From positions 1-8,304 of the forward strand of contig JAUMTV010000131.1 of NCBI GenBank assembly GCA_030531025.1: 8,304 bases of DNA, given 5' to 3'. Source of the stretch: Turicibacter sp. GTDB lineage: Bacteria; Bacillota; Bacilli; MOL361; Turicibacteraceae. Below, in pieces: positions 1 to 7,106 of the stretch (its first letter is position 1; each line of letters begins with the position of its first letter). Under the pieces are notes generated by a model. The model worked only from the letters and a program-made list of their open reading frames with translations. It did no database searches and was not told the origin of the DNA. Position numbers and translations under genes: made by a program.

Positions 1-866
1 TAGATTTAATTTGATAATTCAGATCCTCATTGACTAGCTTAATATTCCCATTAAGTCGATTAATACTAATGGACGTGACATAGACATCATTCCACTTTAA
101 ATCTGCATTAACTACAGAGGCATTCACTTCTTTTCCATATAAATTTGAAATAACGATATCTCCATTGACAATGTTATTCATCGTAGATGTTGCAATTACT
201 TCCTCAATCACGATATTTCCATTAACGACATCCGTGTCTAACTCTTCGATCAGTTCACTTTGAGAGACATGGATTTCACCATTAACCGTCGAGAGCATGG
301 CTTCAGATGCTTGAGACTGCTTCACTTTCACATCTCGATTAACGGTTGACGCTGCCACCAAGTCCATTCCCACTGATTGAACAAACACATCCCCATTGAT
401 TGTTTCTAGCTCTAACTGAACGAACGTCGTAGGGATCTTAACTATCACCTTTAAATGAAAATAACCCGAGACGCTTTTGTTTCTTTTCATTAATAACTAA
501 TTTATCACCTTCAAATTCTATCCGATATCGTTCTGGATATTTTGTTTTAATAAAAATCTCAATCTCCGCTCCATCTGTTGGTTCAACTGTTATATCTGAA
601 TGAACTAAATTAGCTTCTATGGATAACTCTGCCTTATGATAACTATATCGACTTTCATGAATATAGTTGCCTTCTAGTTGATCCTCATACGTTAAGTTAG
701 ACTCAAAATCAGATTCCCACTGTAAATCAATGACATCTTCAATTTTATGAACGACTTGATTCATGATATATGGTATCTTTATTAAATCATAAACAACAAT
801 GGCAAGTAGGCTTCCGATGAAAAGAATAACGGCTAAAAGAGTTGAATAAATCAAATATTTTTTCAC
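1..866 (-). pseudogene. DUF4097-family membrane-anchored protein, frame-broken and cut by the window edge
   Basis: The 5' part (866 to 438) begins at GTG with an AGAGGAGT ribosome site a few bases upstream. It encodes a short basic start, one transmembrane segment (about residues 4-28) and an outer region ending in a stop at 440-438. The following 440 bases are open in the next frame to the window edge. That frame carries the repeated xVNGDI/INGDV pattern of the DUF4097 beta-helix fold: LETINGDV, STVNGEI, DVVNGNI, NIVNGDI, ASVVNAD, NRLNGNI. The typical VxVKIP strand that precedes the repeats sits at the junction. The two halves therefore belong to one protein, joined if one base is skipped (or two were lost) between about 480 and 438. 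DUF4097 proteins usually accompany PadR and HAAS genes and are thought to act in envelope-stress or cell-surface functions; the exact role is unknown. The family call is firm. Whether the gene is dead, recoded or mis-sequenced is open. Confidence 0.8.
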
Positions 867-879
867 GTGTTGACTCCTC

Positions 880-1157
880 TTAATATTTAATTTGATGAAT
901 CAAATAACGCCCTAGACAATAGATTACATAAAAAATTAAAAGGCCCCCATTGACTAATAAAATTCCAAGACTAACCATTAAAAAGAATAATGACCAAGTA
1001 AATTGGACAAATAAAAATGAAATCATAAATATGACGATGCCACCTATCCATCCTATCATGAATGCGACAATTAAATAGATAAAAAACAACACCATATAAA
1101 GCAACTGTTCTTGTGTTGATTTTTGAATTCCTCTTTGTTTTCAAATCTATGACTCAT
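880..1157 (-). pseudogene. small two- to three-helix membrane protein, broken by a one-base deletion
   Basis: An ATG at 1157 has a near-perfect AAGGAGGG site six bases upstream and starts MSHRFENKEE. That frame then reads into a stop after 28 codons. The adjacent frame continues IQKSTQEQLLYMV and then two or three long hydrophobic segments, ending at TAA 882-880. Restoring one A in the GAGGAATTC stretch near 1127 gives a continuous protein of about 92 residues. The hydrophobic part alone (from a TTG at 1104) is 74 codons but has no ribosome site, so I do not take it as the real start. The gene stops 13 bases before the DUF4097 start and begins just after the HAAS gene, which fits the membrane component of the same operon. 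I do not recognise a named family for it. Confidence 0.7.
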
Positions 1158-1179
1158 TTGCTTCCCTCCTTCATCATAA

Positions 1180-1397
1180 TCAAACCAGTTTTTTGAATTC
1201 ATAGCCAAGTACTTGCTTGACTTCTTTAGCAACAAGCTTTGGTGATCCTAACCTTTGTAAAATTTCTTCTTCTGACTTTTCTTCTGCCAACATCTTAGAT
1301 ATTTGTTTTCGATAATTCTCAATAATTCTTTCACACACTTCAGGTGGAATCTGACACAATTCTCTTTTCAAGGCTTCTAGCCATTTTTGATTTTCAC
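1180..1397 (-). pseudogene. HAAS-domain (DUF1700-like) protein with a lost or shifted start
   Basis: The frame ending at TGA 1182-1180 encodes KWLEALKREL, then IPPEVCERIIENYRKQI, then EEKSEEEILQRLGSPK, VAKEV. This is the helical HAAS pattern: a leading L..L...L helix, an acidic ...EII..Y helix, then SEEEII..LGSP..VAKE. HAAS domains are small helical modules found next to PadR regulators, and their function is largely unknown. No ATG, GTG or TTG opens this frame before the domain begins. The TTG at 1371 would cut into the first helix. A GTG at 1397 and an ATG at 1384 with an AGGGGTGA site are in the other two frames. One restored A after the GTG would give MKNQKWLEALKREL, which fits the family N-terminus residue for residue. 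I infer a small deletion at the 5' end; expression of a shortened form from TTG cannot be excluded. Confidence 0.7.
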
Positions 1398-1402
1398 CCC
1401 TG

Positions 1403-1723
1403 TTACTTTACTTTTTCTAAAACACCATTAACTTTTTTAACTAACGCCATCCATTCTTCAGTTACTTTACCTAAATGTTGTGGTCCTTACTTTGTCTTTT
1501 TTATATCTTTACTTTAGTCCTTTTAGTCATTCTTTCATTTATGTTTCATCATTCTCTATGAATAATGAATACTTTCTATAACGTCTAGACGTGTTATCCT
1601 TCGTTAAACAACTTCATATCCATACCAATCTTCTGATTCAATTAAACTTAAGGTAGCTAACACTTGTATTCATTTTCTGACCGCCTCAATTTAACTTTTT
1701 AAATCGACGCTCAATAACTTCAT
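1403..1723 (-). pseudogene. PadR-family transcriptional regulator, decayed with eight in-frame stops
   Basis: From an ATG at 1723 to TAA 1405-1403 one frame gives 106 codons, the usual PadR length. It begins MKLLSVDLKS, stop, IEAVRK, stop, IQVLATLSLIESEDWYGYEVV. The last stretch is the first helix and the YGYE(I/V)V signature of the PadR winged-helix DNA-binding domain. The end reads GKVTEEWMALVKKVNGVLEK, the typical C-terminal dimerisation helix with its conserved Trp. Eight stop codons lie between, some explicable by single transitions (CAA to TAA, GGA to TGA). The middle (wing, GP.RKYY region) is poorly kept: only a GPQ remains, followed closely by HLG. PadR proteins normally repress their own operon, here presumably the HAAS, membrane and DUF4097 genes that follow. 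With this many stops it cannot give a full-length product. Identification rests on pattern recognition at both ends and on context. Confidence 0.8.
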
Positions 1724-1767
1724 CCTATATAATCCTTACTCTAACATAGTCGTATACATGACACAAT

Positions 1768-1783
1768 AATAACGAGCGTTATT
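1768..1783. promoter_or_regulatory. palindromic operator candidate for the decayed PadR operon
   Basis: AATAACG-AG-CGTTATT is a perfect 7-bp inverted repeat with a 2-bp centre. It lies 45 bases upstream of the PadR pseudogene start and its edge overlaps the proposed -10 box. This is where an autorepressor would bind. PadR binding is inferred from position and symmetry only. Confidence 0.45.
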
Positions 1784-1808
1784 TTACAAAATTTGGTTAA
1801 AAATTCAA
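1781..1808 (-). promoter_or_regulatory. sigma-A-like promoter of the decayed PadR operon
   Basis: Minus-strand TTGAAT (1808-1803), a 16-base spacer, then TAAAAT (1786-1781). The region is AT-rich, so chance matches are possible, but the position relative to the palindrome and the PadR start supports it. Confidence 0.4.
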
Positions 1809-1977
1809 TTAAATAGCTATATCAATTCAACTAAACACCGTTAGATGATGTTTTAATCTTTAATAAAACTATAAATTAACCCTGTTCTAGTCCTCCTGCC
1901 TCTGTCCTGAATCTAGGAATTACACATCAAGTAATCAGAACTTCAGATTGAACGCCTCACATTATTACCCTAATAAC
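1809..1977. other. stretch between the ileS terminator and the PadR promoter with no recognisable gene
   Basis: Stops are frequent in all frames. On the minus strand an AGGAGG-like run near 1891-1896 is followed by no usable start codon. I see no tRNA, repeat or mobile-element end here. With the PadR and HAAS remains beside it, it forms a gap of over 600 bases that carries no intact gene. Confidence 0.5.
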
Positions 1978-2012
1978 AAAAAAAGACAATAGCATTTAAG
2001 CTATTGTCTTTT
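1978..2012 (-). terminator. intrinsic terminator of ileS
   Basis: A perfect 13-bp inverted repeat (1981-1993 with 2000-2012) encloses a 6-base loop. On the minus strand it is followed by a run of T (1984 to 1978). It starts 13 bases after the ileS stop codon, so it ends the ileS transcript and separates it from the decayed operon. Confidence 0.9.
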
Positions 2013-2024
2013 AATATAATGAAA

Positions 2025-4760
2025 TTATCCATTAACTACGTCTGAACAACGTGGACAAATTCCTTGTTCATTAACATCAGAGACAACTAACCAGCAACGA
2101 TCACAAGTATATCCCTCAGCTGCTTTAACTAAAACAGCTAATCCATCAAATTGTAATGCATTTTCTGGAGCTGCTCCTTCTTCAATCACTAATTCAGAAA
2201 CGATAAAGATTTGTTTTAAATCTGCATTTAAAGATTCTAATAATTCTTTTGTTTCTGCATTTGGATATAAGTGTAATGATGCTGTTAATGATTTACCAAT
2301 TACTTTTTCATTACGAGCTTCTTCTAACGCTTTTAATACATCATGACGAAGCGATAATAATTTATTCCATTTTTCACTTATTTCTTTAGCATTTGCATAA
2401 GTTTTTACTTCAGGCATATCTGTTAAATATACTGAAACTTCTGTGCTTCCTGGAATGTATGAATAAACTTCATCCGCTGTATGAGGAATCACCGGCGCTA
2501 ATAAGCGAACCATGTCTGAGACATGATGATATAATACCGTCTGAATTGAACGACGTGCTTTACTATCAGCCGCATCAATATATAAAATATCTTTTGTGAA
2601 ATCTAAGTAGAAGGCACTTAAATCATTTGAGATATAATTGTTAACTGACTTAAATACATCATCAAAGCGATACTCTTCATATGCTTGTTTTAATTCAGCT
2701 GTCAATTCATTTAAGCGAATCATCATAAATTGATCAGCTTCATTTAAATCTTCATAAGCGATTAAATCTGTCGCTGGATTGAAGTCATGTAAGTTTCCTA
2801 ATAAGAAACGGAATGTATTACGCATTTTACGATAGCTTTCAGAAACTTGTTTAATTAAATCTTCTGAAATACGAACATCGGCTTGATAATCAACTGAAGC
2901 AACCCATAAACGAACAATATCTGCCCCGTAAATTTTGATTAATTTTAATGGATCCACAACATTACCAATTGATTTAGACATTTTACGTCCTTGTCCATCT
3001 AAAACGAATCCGTGACTTACGACTGTTTTATATGGTGCACGCCCTGTCATCGCAACTCCTGTTGATAATGAAGAGTTGAACCATCCACGATATTGGTCAG
3101 ATCCTTCTAAATATAAATCTGCTGGATATGGTAATCCACGTTCAACTAATACACCGTGGTGTGATGATCCTGAATCAAACCATACGTCCATAATATCCAT
3201 TTCTTTACGGAATTTTCCATTCGGACTTCCTGGATGAGTGAATCCTGCTGGTAATAATTGTTCTGCATCTAATTCGAACCAAATATTTGATCCTTTTTCA
3301 CGGAATAACTCTGCTATATGGTTAATAACCGCTTCATCTAAAATGGCTTCTCCATCTTCTGCATAGAATACTGGGATTGGAACTCCCCATACACGTTGAC
3401 GTGAAATACACCAGTCTGCACGATCTTTAATCATGTTTCCTAAGCGCACTTCTCCCCAAGCTGGTAACCAATTTACTTCTTTGATTTGTTCCATCATTTG
3501 ACCTTTTAATGCTTCAATTGATGCAAACCATTGTTCTGTTGCACGGAAGATGATTGGTTTTTTTGTACGCCAGTCATGTGGATATGAATGCGTGATAAAT
3601 TTTAATCCAAGTAAGGCACCATTCTCTTCTAACTTTTGTCCTACTGCTTTATTAGCATCTTCATAATATAACCCTTCAAATTCTAATGCTTCTTTTGTCA
3701 TATATCCACGGTGATCTACTGGACATAAAACTTCTAAGTTATATTTGCGCCCAGCATTGAAGTCATCTTCCCCGTGTCCAGGTGCTGTATGTACTAATCC
3801 AGTCCCTGCATCAAGTGTTACGTGATCTCCTAAAATTAATAATGACTCACGATCGAAGATTGGATGTTTAGCTGTCATGTACTCAAACTCAGATCCTTTA
3901 TGTGTCGCCACAACTTCATAAGTTTCCCATCCAAACTCTTCTGCTAACTGCTTAACTAATTCATTTGCAACAATGAATTTACGTCCATTAACGGCAACTG
4001 TTGCATATTCTAAATCAGCATTTACACAGATCGCTAAGTTAGCTGGAATCGTCCAAGGTGTTGTTGTCCAAATAACAAACTCTTCATCACCTGATAAAAT
4101 TCCTTTTCCATCTTGTACTTTGAACGCCACATAGATAGATGGTGATTTTTTATCATGATATTCGATTTCTGCTTCTGCTAAAGCTGTCTCTGACGATGGT
4201 GACCAATAAATTGGTTTTAATCCTTTGTAGATTAAACCATCTTTAACCATTTTCCCAAACACTTTAATTTGTTCAGCTTCAAATTCTTTTTGTAACGTGA
4301 TATATGGATTATCCCAATCACCTAATACTCCTAAACGTTTAAATTGTTCTTTTTGTCCTTCTACTTGCTCTAATGCATATTGTTTACATAACTCACGGAA
4401 TTCAGCCGTTGTTTTTTCTTTTCGATTCACTTTTTTATTATTCGTTAAAGCTTGCTCGATTGGTAAACCGTGTGTATCCCAACCTGGAATATAAGGTGAA
4501 TAGAATCCGTTCATATTTTTATAACGAACAACAAAATCTTTTAAGATTTTATTTAAAGCATGTCCCATATGAATATTACCATTTGCATATGGTGGTCCAT
4601 CATGTAAAACGAAAGGTGTTTTATCTTTATTTTTATCTAACACACGTTGGTAGACATTTTCATCATACCATTTTTGTTCGATTTGTGGTTCACGATTTGG
4701 AAGGTTTCCGCGCATTGGGAAATCTGTCTTAGGCATTAATAATGTTTCTTTTAATTCCAT
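2025..4760 (-). CDS. ileS: isoleucyl-tRNA synthetase
   Basis: Cytoplasmic class I enzyme that charges tRNA-Ile with isoleucine using ATP and edits misactivated valine. The 911 residues match the usual bacterial length. Visible in order: the HIGH-type motif HMGH at 64-67 in [27 protein letters not shown] at 92-102; editing-domain motifs WTTTPWTIP at 231-239 and [15 protein letters not shown] at 319-333; [13 protein letters not shown] at 451-463; and KMSKS at 593-597. The anticodon-binding helical part follows. A C-terminal zinc finger has cysteines 886, 889, 902 and 905. This is the zinc-bearing, mupirocin-sensitive type. Valines 586 and 629 appear to correspond to the two S. aureus positions (588 and 631) where Phe gives low-level resistance, so a sensitive enzyme is inferred. 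The ATG at 4760 has an AAGGAGTGA site at good spacing. It is transcribed from its own promoter through a T-box leader and possibly also by read-through from divIVA. Confidence 0.98.
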   Translation of the reverse strand: MELKETLLMPKTDFPMRGNLPNREPQIEQKWYDENVYQRVLDKNKDKTPFVLHDGPPYANGNIHMGHALNKILKDFVVRYKNMNGFYSPYIPGWDTHGLPIEQALTNNKKVNRKEKTTAEFRELCKQYALEQVEGQKEQFKRLGVLGDWDNPYITLQKEFEAEQIKVFGKMVKDGLIYKGLKPIYWSPSSETALAEAEIEYHDKKSPSIYVAFKVQDGKGILSGDEEFVIWTTTPWTIPANLAICVNADLEYATVAVNGRKFIVANELVKQLAEEFGWETYEVVATHKGSEFEYMTAKHPIFDRESLLILGDHVTLDAGTGLVHTAPGHGEDDFNAGRKYNLEVLCPVDHRGYMTKEALEFEGLYYEDANKAVGQKLEENGALLGLKFITHSYPHDWRTKKPIIFRATEQWFASIEALKGQMMEQIKEVNWLPAWGEVRLGNMIKDRADWCISRQRVWGVPIPVFYAEDGEAILDEAVINHIAELFREKGSNIWFELDAEQLLPAGFTHPGSPNGKFRKEMDIMDVWFDSGSSHHGVLVERGLPYPADLYLEGSDQYRGWFNSSLSTGVAMTGRAPYKTVVSHGFVLDGQGRKMSKSIGNVVDPLKLIKIYGADIVRLWVASVDYQADVRISEDLIKQVSESYRKMRNTFRFLLGNLHDFNPATDLIAYEDLNEADQFMMIRLNELTAELKQAYEEYRFDDVFKSVNNYISNDLSAFYLDFTKDILYIDAADSKARRSIQTVLYHHVSDMVRLLAPVIPHTADEVYSYIPGSTEVSVYLTDMPEVKTYANAKEISEKWNKLLSLRHDVLKALEEARNEKVIGKSLTASLHLYPNAETKELLESLNADLKQIFIVSELVIEEGAAPENALQFDGLAVLVKAAEGYTCDRCWLVVSDVNEQGICPRCSDVVNG

Positions 4761-4801
4761 CGTACGATCACTCCTTGTTAGTATTCATATAGTTTGCGAA
4801 A

Positions 4802-4840
4802 ATAAAAAAGAACTTTTCATCACATAAGGACGAAAAGTTC
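4802..4840 (-). terminator. T-box-controlled terminator in the ileS leader
   Basis: GAACTTTTC and GAAAAGTTC (4840-4832 and 4818-4810, minus strand) form a 9-bp stem with a 13-base loop, followed by CTTTTTTATT. The 5' arm begins directly after the T-box core, so the antiterminator and terminator would compete for it. It lies 40 bases before the ileS start. Confidence 0.9.
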
Positions 4841-5047
4841 CGTGGTACCACCTTAATTCACAGTAGAAAGATAAAAGCTACTGCCTCAAACTATTTATCG
4901 CATAGTATACGTCATGCTTTTGATCACATGAAAGCTCCTGGTTGATTCTATACTATTCTTTTTATCGGTCTCACACCGTCACCGACTCGCTTAGAAAAAG
5001 TTGATAATATAGCATGGTCCACTCTTCGCTAATATTTACTATATTTG
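4802..5047 (-). promoter_or_regulatory. isoleucine T-box riboswitch leader of ileS
   Basis: The minus strand carries the conserved T-box core AAGGTGGTACCACG (4854-4841), whose TGGT pairs with the ACCA end of uncharged tRNA; the T matches the A discriminator of tRNA-Ile. Upstream is a long Stem I region with an AGCGAG...GGTGTGAGACC distal part. An ATC triplet at 4946-4944 in an AGAATCAAC context is the likely specifier codon for isoleucine. The core can pair either in the antiterminator or leave the downstream terminator free. Uncharged tRNA-Ile would therefore switch ileS on when isoleucine charging is low. The exact 5' end is inferred from the promoter. Confidence 0.93.
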
Positions 5048-5053
5048 TCTATC

Positions 5054-5082
5054 ATTTTAATGAATTCTGTCATAAAAATCAA
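5054..5082 (-). promoter_or_regulatory. promoter of the ileS T-box leader
   Basis: TTGATT (5082-5077), a 17-base spacer and TAAAAT (5059-5054) on the minus strand. It lies just past the divIVA stop codon and just before Stem I of the T-box, giving an expected start near 5047. Confidence 0.6.
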
Positions 5083-5089
5083 TAGCTTT

Positions 5090-5506
5090 TTAACTTTTTC
5101 CAAAACAATTTCGAATATCGTCAACTTTAGAGTTTAAAAAATCGATTAATTCATCTTTGATTTGTAGTTGCTGTTGTTCAAACAGTGCTGTTTCTTCCAT
5201 GATTTTCTCTACGTCGCAAATAGCCTGCTCAATCATCAACTTAGAAATCTTCTCAGTTTCTTGAATAATTTTTATCGCATCACGTTTAGCATACGTTTTT
5301 AATAATTCAATTTGTTCAAGTTCTGATTTCAAATGGGATTCAGAACTTTCTTGCATGGCTTGAACTTCTTTCTTTAATGATTTATTTTGCTTCTCTAAGG
5401 CTTCTATTTGTTCAATTAATAAACAAAAGACACGATAAAGCTCATCATCTGAAAATTTTCCCCAAGACTTTTTCATCTGAGTCTTTAACATTTCTGCTGG
5501 CGTCAT
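5090..5506 (-). CDS. divIVA: DivIVA-like coiled-coil protein
   Basis: 138 residues. The first part (about 1-48) has a weak DivIVA N-terminal pattern: a short basic segment KKSWGKFSDDELYRVF, then an IEQIEALEKQNKSL helix. It compares with the FRGYDEDEVNEFL...L..EN pattern of DivIVA. The rest is almost all predicted coiled coil rich in Glu, Lys, Gln and Leu. DivIVA proteins bind curved membrane at septa and poles and recruit division, wall or chromosome-anchoring proteins. Here the usual FRGY is replaced by WGKF, so Trp15 between lysines might serve as the membrane-inserting residue (inference). The ATG at 5506 follows an AGGGGGG site and lies 14 bases after ylmH. Its place between ylmH and ileS is the classical divIVA position, which supports the name more than sequence similarity does. 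Confidence 0.75.
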   Translation of the reverse strand: MTPAEMLKTQMKKSWGKFSDDELYRVFCLLIEQIEALEKQNKSLKKEVQAMQESSESHLKSELEQIELLKTYAKRDAIKIIQETEKISKLMIEQAICDVEKIMEETALFEQQQLQIKDELIDFLNSKVDDIRNCFGKS

Positions 5507-5520
5507 GTCTTCCCCCCTAA

Positions 5521-6297
5521 CTACACTGTTTTCCCGATGATAACTACAACTCTTCCACTCTTAGTCGTTGATTTTTGGTCTAGCAACTTGTAACGACCAT
5601 ATCGCTTAATTGAAATCACATCGCCTAATTGACATTGATAAGAATGGTTTTGTTCAAGCTTAAAATTTAAGTGAACATTTCCTTGCTTAATATATTCAAA
5701 GACTTGTGAACGAGAAGCTTTCATTAAGTTCGCGACTACAACATCTAATCGCATCGAACTCACAATGTATTCATCTGTTTGATATTGTTCAATACGTTGT
5801 AAATCATTAATCTCTGTTTCAACTAACTTAATGTTATGGCGACCTACTTTAGTAAAATGTTGAACAATAAAACTTGAAAACTCCTCACATATAGCGATAA
5901 AGATTTTTCCAGACTCTAAAACTAAAATATCTCCTATCAAAGCCCGATCAATATTTAATGCTGTTAACGATCCTAGAATTTGTCGATGTTCCAATGTGAC
6001 ATGTCGAACAGGATACACGACTTCATATCCGACCACAGTTTGATTAAATGTACTATCAGATAAATAAGAAGGGATAATGATGGCTCGCTTTCGCTCGGCA
6101 TCTTTAAACCCTCCTATAAATTGGACATTAATATCGTTATATTCATTTATAAGTATTTGAACAATCTGTTGTTCACGTGGTGTTAAAAACTTTGTCCTCT
6201 TTATTTTGTAGTGATTGTAAACTTGCTGTATCCAATCATTAACTTTCGTGACAAACTCATGTTCATGTTTGCTAAAATGTTCAAGTTCAAGTCTCAT
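5521..6297 (-). CDS. ylmH: YlmH-type S4-domain RNA-binding protein
   Basis: 258 residues, the family's normal length. The N-terminal half carries the YlmH pattern: FLTPREQQIVQ at about 37-47, QFIGGFKDAERKRAIIIPSYL at 59-79, and then VYPVRHVTLEHRQILGSLTALNIDRALIGDIL. The last segment is a ribosome-associated domain found across Bacillota and cyanobacteria. An S4 RNA-binding domain spans about 182-240: SMRLDVVVAN, SRSQVFEYIKQGNVHLN, GDVISIKRYGRYKL. In B. subtilis YlmH binds stalled 50S-peptidyl-tRNA complexes and can take the place of RqcP in alanine tailing during ribosome quality control. The ATG overlaps the ylmG stop by one base (TAATG), so translation of the two is probably coupled. Confidence 0.95.
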   Translation of the reverse strand: MRLELEHFSKHEHEFVTKVNDWIQQVYNHYKIKRTKFLTPREQQIVQILINEYNDINVQFIGGFKDAERKRAIIIPSYLSDSTFNQTVVGYEVVYPVRHVTLEHRQILGSLTALNIDRALIGDILVLESGKIFIAICEEFSSFIVQHFTKVGRHNIKLVETEINDLQRIEQYQTDEYIVSSMRLDVVVANLMKASRSQVFEYIKQGNVHLNFKLEQNHSYQCQLGDVISIKRYGRYKLLDQKSTTKSGRVVVIIGKTV

Positions 6298-6548
6298 TAT
6301 AAAATGTTAATTAATCCTTGCATGGCTAAATTTAGCACGATAAAAGCAATCAGTGGTGAAATATCAATCATTCCAATAGGAGGAATAATTCGTCTGAAAA
6401 TTGATAAGTATGGTTCAACAAGCCCACCGATTGTGCGTCCTAATTGTGTTGAACGGCTTTCTGGAATCCAGCTCATTAAAACATAAACGACAATCAGCGT
6501 TTGATAGATACCTAAGATCGCCCTAAATAATAAGATGATTTGTACCAT
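6297..6548 (-). CDS. ylmG: YggT/YlmG family small membrane protein
   Basis: 83 residues with two hydrophobic segments (about 2-26 and 62-83). They flank the loop with the family signature: SWIPESRSTQLGRTIGGLVEPYLSIFRRIIPPIGMIDISPL. YggT proteins are membrane proteins linked to division, nucleoid and (in plastids) photosystem-membrane organisation; their molecular role is not settled. The ATG at 6548 has a GAGGAG site formed by the last codons of sepF. The gene starts 5 bases after the sepF stop and overlaps ylmH by one base. Confidence 0.95.
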   Translation of the reverse strand: MVQIILLFRAILGIYQTLIVVYVLMSWIPESRSTQLGRTIGGLVEPYLSIFRRIIPPIGMIDISPLIAFIVLNLAMQGLINIL

Positions 6549-6553
6549 TATTG

Positions 6554-7060
6554 TTACTCCTCTATTTCTGGTTGTACTTCATTCATTGTCACTTGGCCTT
6601 CTGTTTCAACAGTTTTTGGTGTACATAAAAATAAGTTTGTTCCTACACGTTTAATATCACCATCAATAGCATAAATTGTTCCACTTAAGAAATCAACAAC
6701 ACGTTTTGCTTGTGATTTTTCTAAGCGTTGTAAGTTGATAAAAACAGGATAGTTTTCTTTTAAGCAATCTGCAATATCTTGTGCATCTGAGTATTCATTT
6801 GGTTCGCGAATAATAACTTTATTTAAATTGCTATCTAATTTTAATTTATTTGATTCTGTATTCATTTGCATCACAGTACTCTTTCCTTTATTTGTTGATT
6901 GATTTGATGAATTTGTTGGATTTGACACAACCGTTAAATCCGGTTTTGAAGGCATTGGTTTTACTACCTCTGGCTCTTCGAACTCTTCTTCAAAATCATC
7001 CATCTCATATTCCTCTTCATCTATTCCCATCATTGTTTTCAGCTTATCTTTAAAACTCAT
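6554..7060 (-). CDS. sepF: cell division protein SepF
   Basis: 168 residues. The N-terminus MSFKDKLKTMMGI is the amphipathic membrane-binding helix. It is followed by a very acidic stretch (residues 14-31), a Ser/Asn/Pro-rich linker (about 32-75) and the SepF core (about 78-148). The core contains KVIIREPNEYSDAQDIADCLKE, VFINLQRL, AKRVVDFLSGTIYAIDGDIKRVGTNLFLCTP. SepF polymerises into rings or arcs, binds the FtsZ C-terminal tail and tethers FtsZ filaments to the membrane. The ATG at 7060 has an AGGAGGAG site. Second gene in the yggS-to-divIVA operon, 46 bases after yggS. Confidence 0.97.
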   Translation of the reverse strand: MSFKDKLKTMMGIDEEEYEMDDFEEEFEEPEVVKPMPSKPDLTVVSNPTNSSNQSTNKGKSTVMQMNTESNKLKLDSNLNKVIIREPNEYSDAQDIADCLKENYPVFINLQRLEKSQAKRVVDFLSGTIYAIDGDIKRVGTNLFLCTPKTVETEGQVTMNEVQPEIEE

Positions 7061-7106
7061 CTTCTTCTCCTCCTATAATTATTAGTCTTTCTCTGTTAGA
7101 TATACC

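Noticed and set aside
1..1723. General poor sequence quality as the cause of all frame breaks
   Set aside because: It cannot explain eight substitution-type stops in PadR, and the roughly 6 kb to the right, including the 911-codon ileS, is unbroken. Individual single-base breaks could still be errors.
1861..1977. Possible extra decayed gene between the ileS terminator and PadR
   Set aside because: Only an isolated AGGAGG-like run is visible. No frame shows a recognisable protein pattern.
2393..4732. Plus-strand open frames opposite ileS (about 65 to 119 codons)
   Set aside because: They lie inside a fully conserved ileS gene, have no ribosome sites, and their protein sequences show no family pattern.
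6211..7053. Plus-strand open frames opposite ylmH/ylmG and sepF
   Set aside because: They are antisense shadows of well-supported genes with no start signals of their own.
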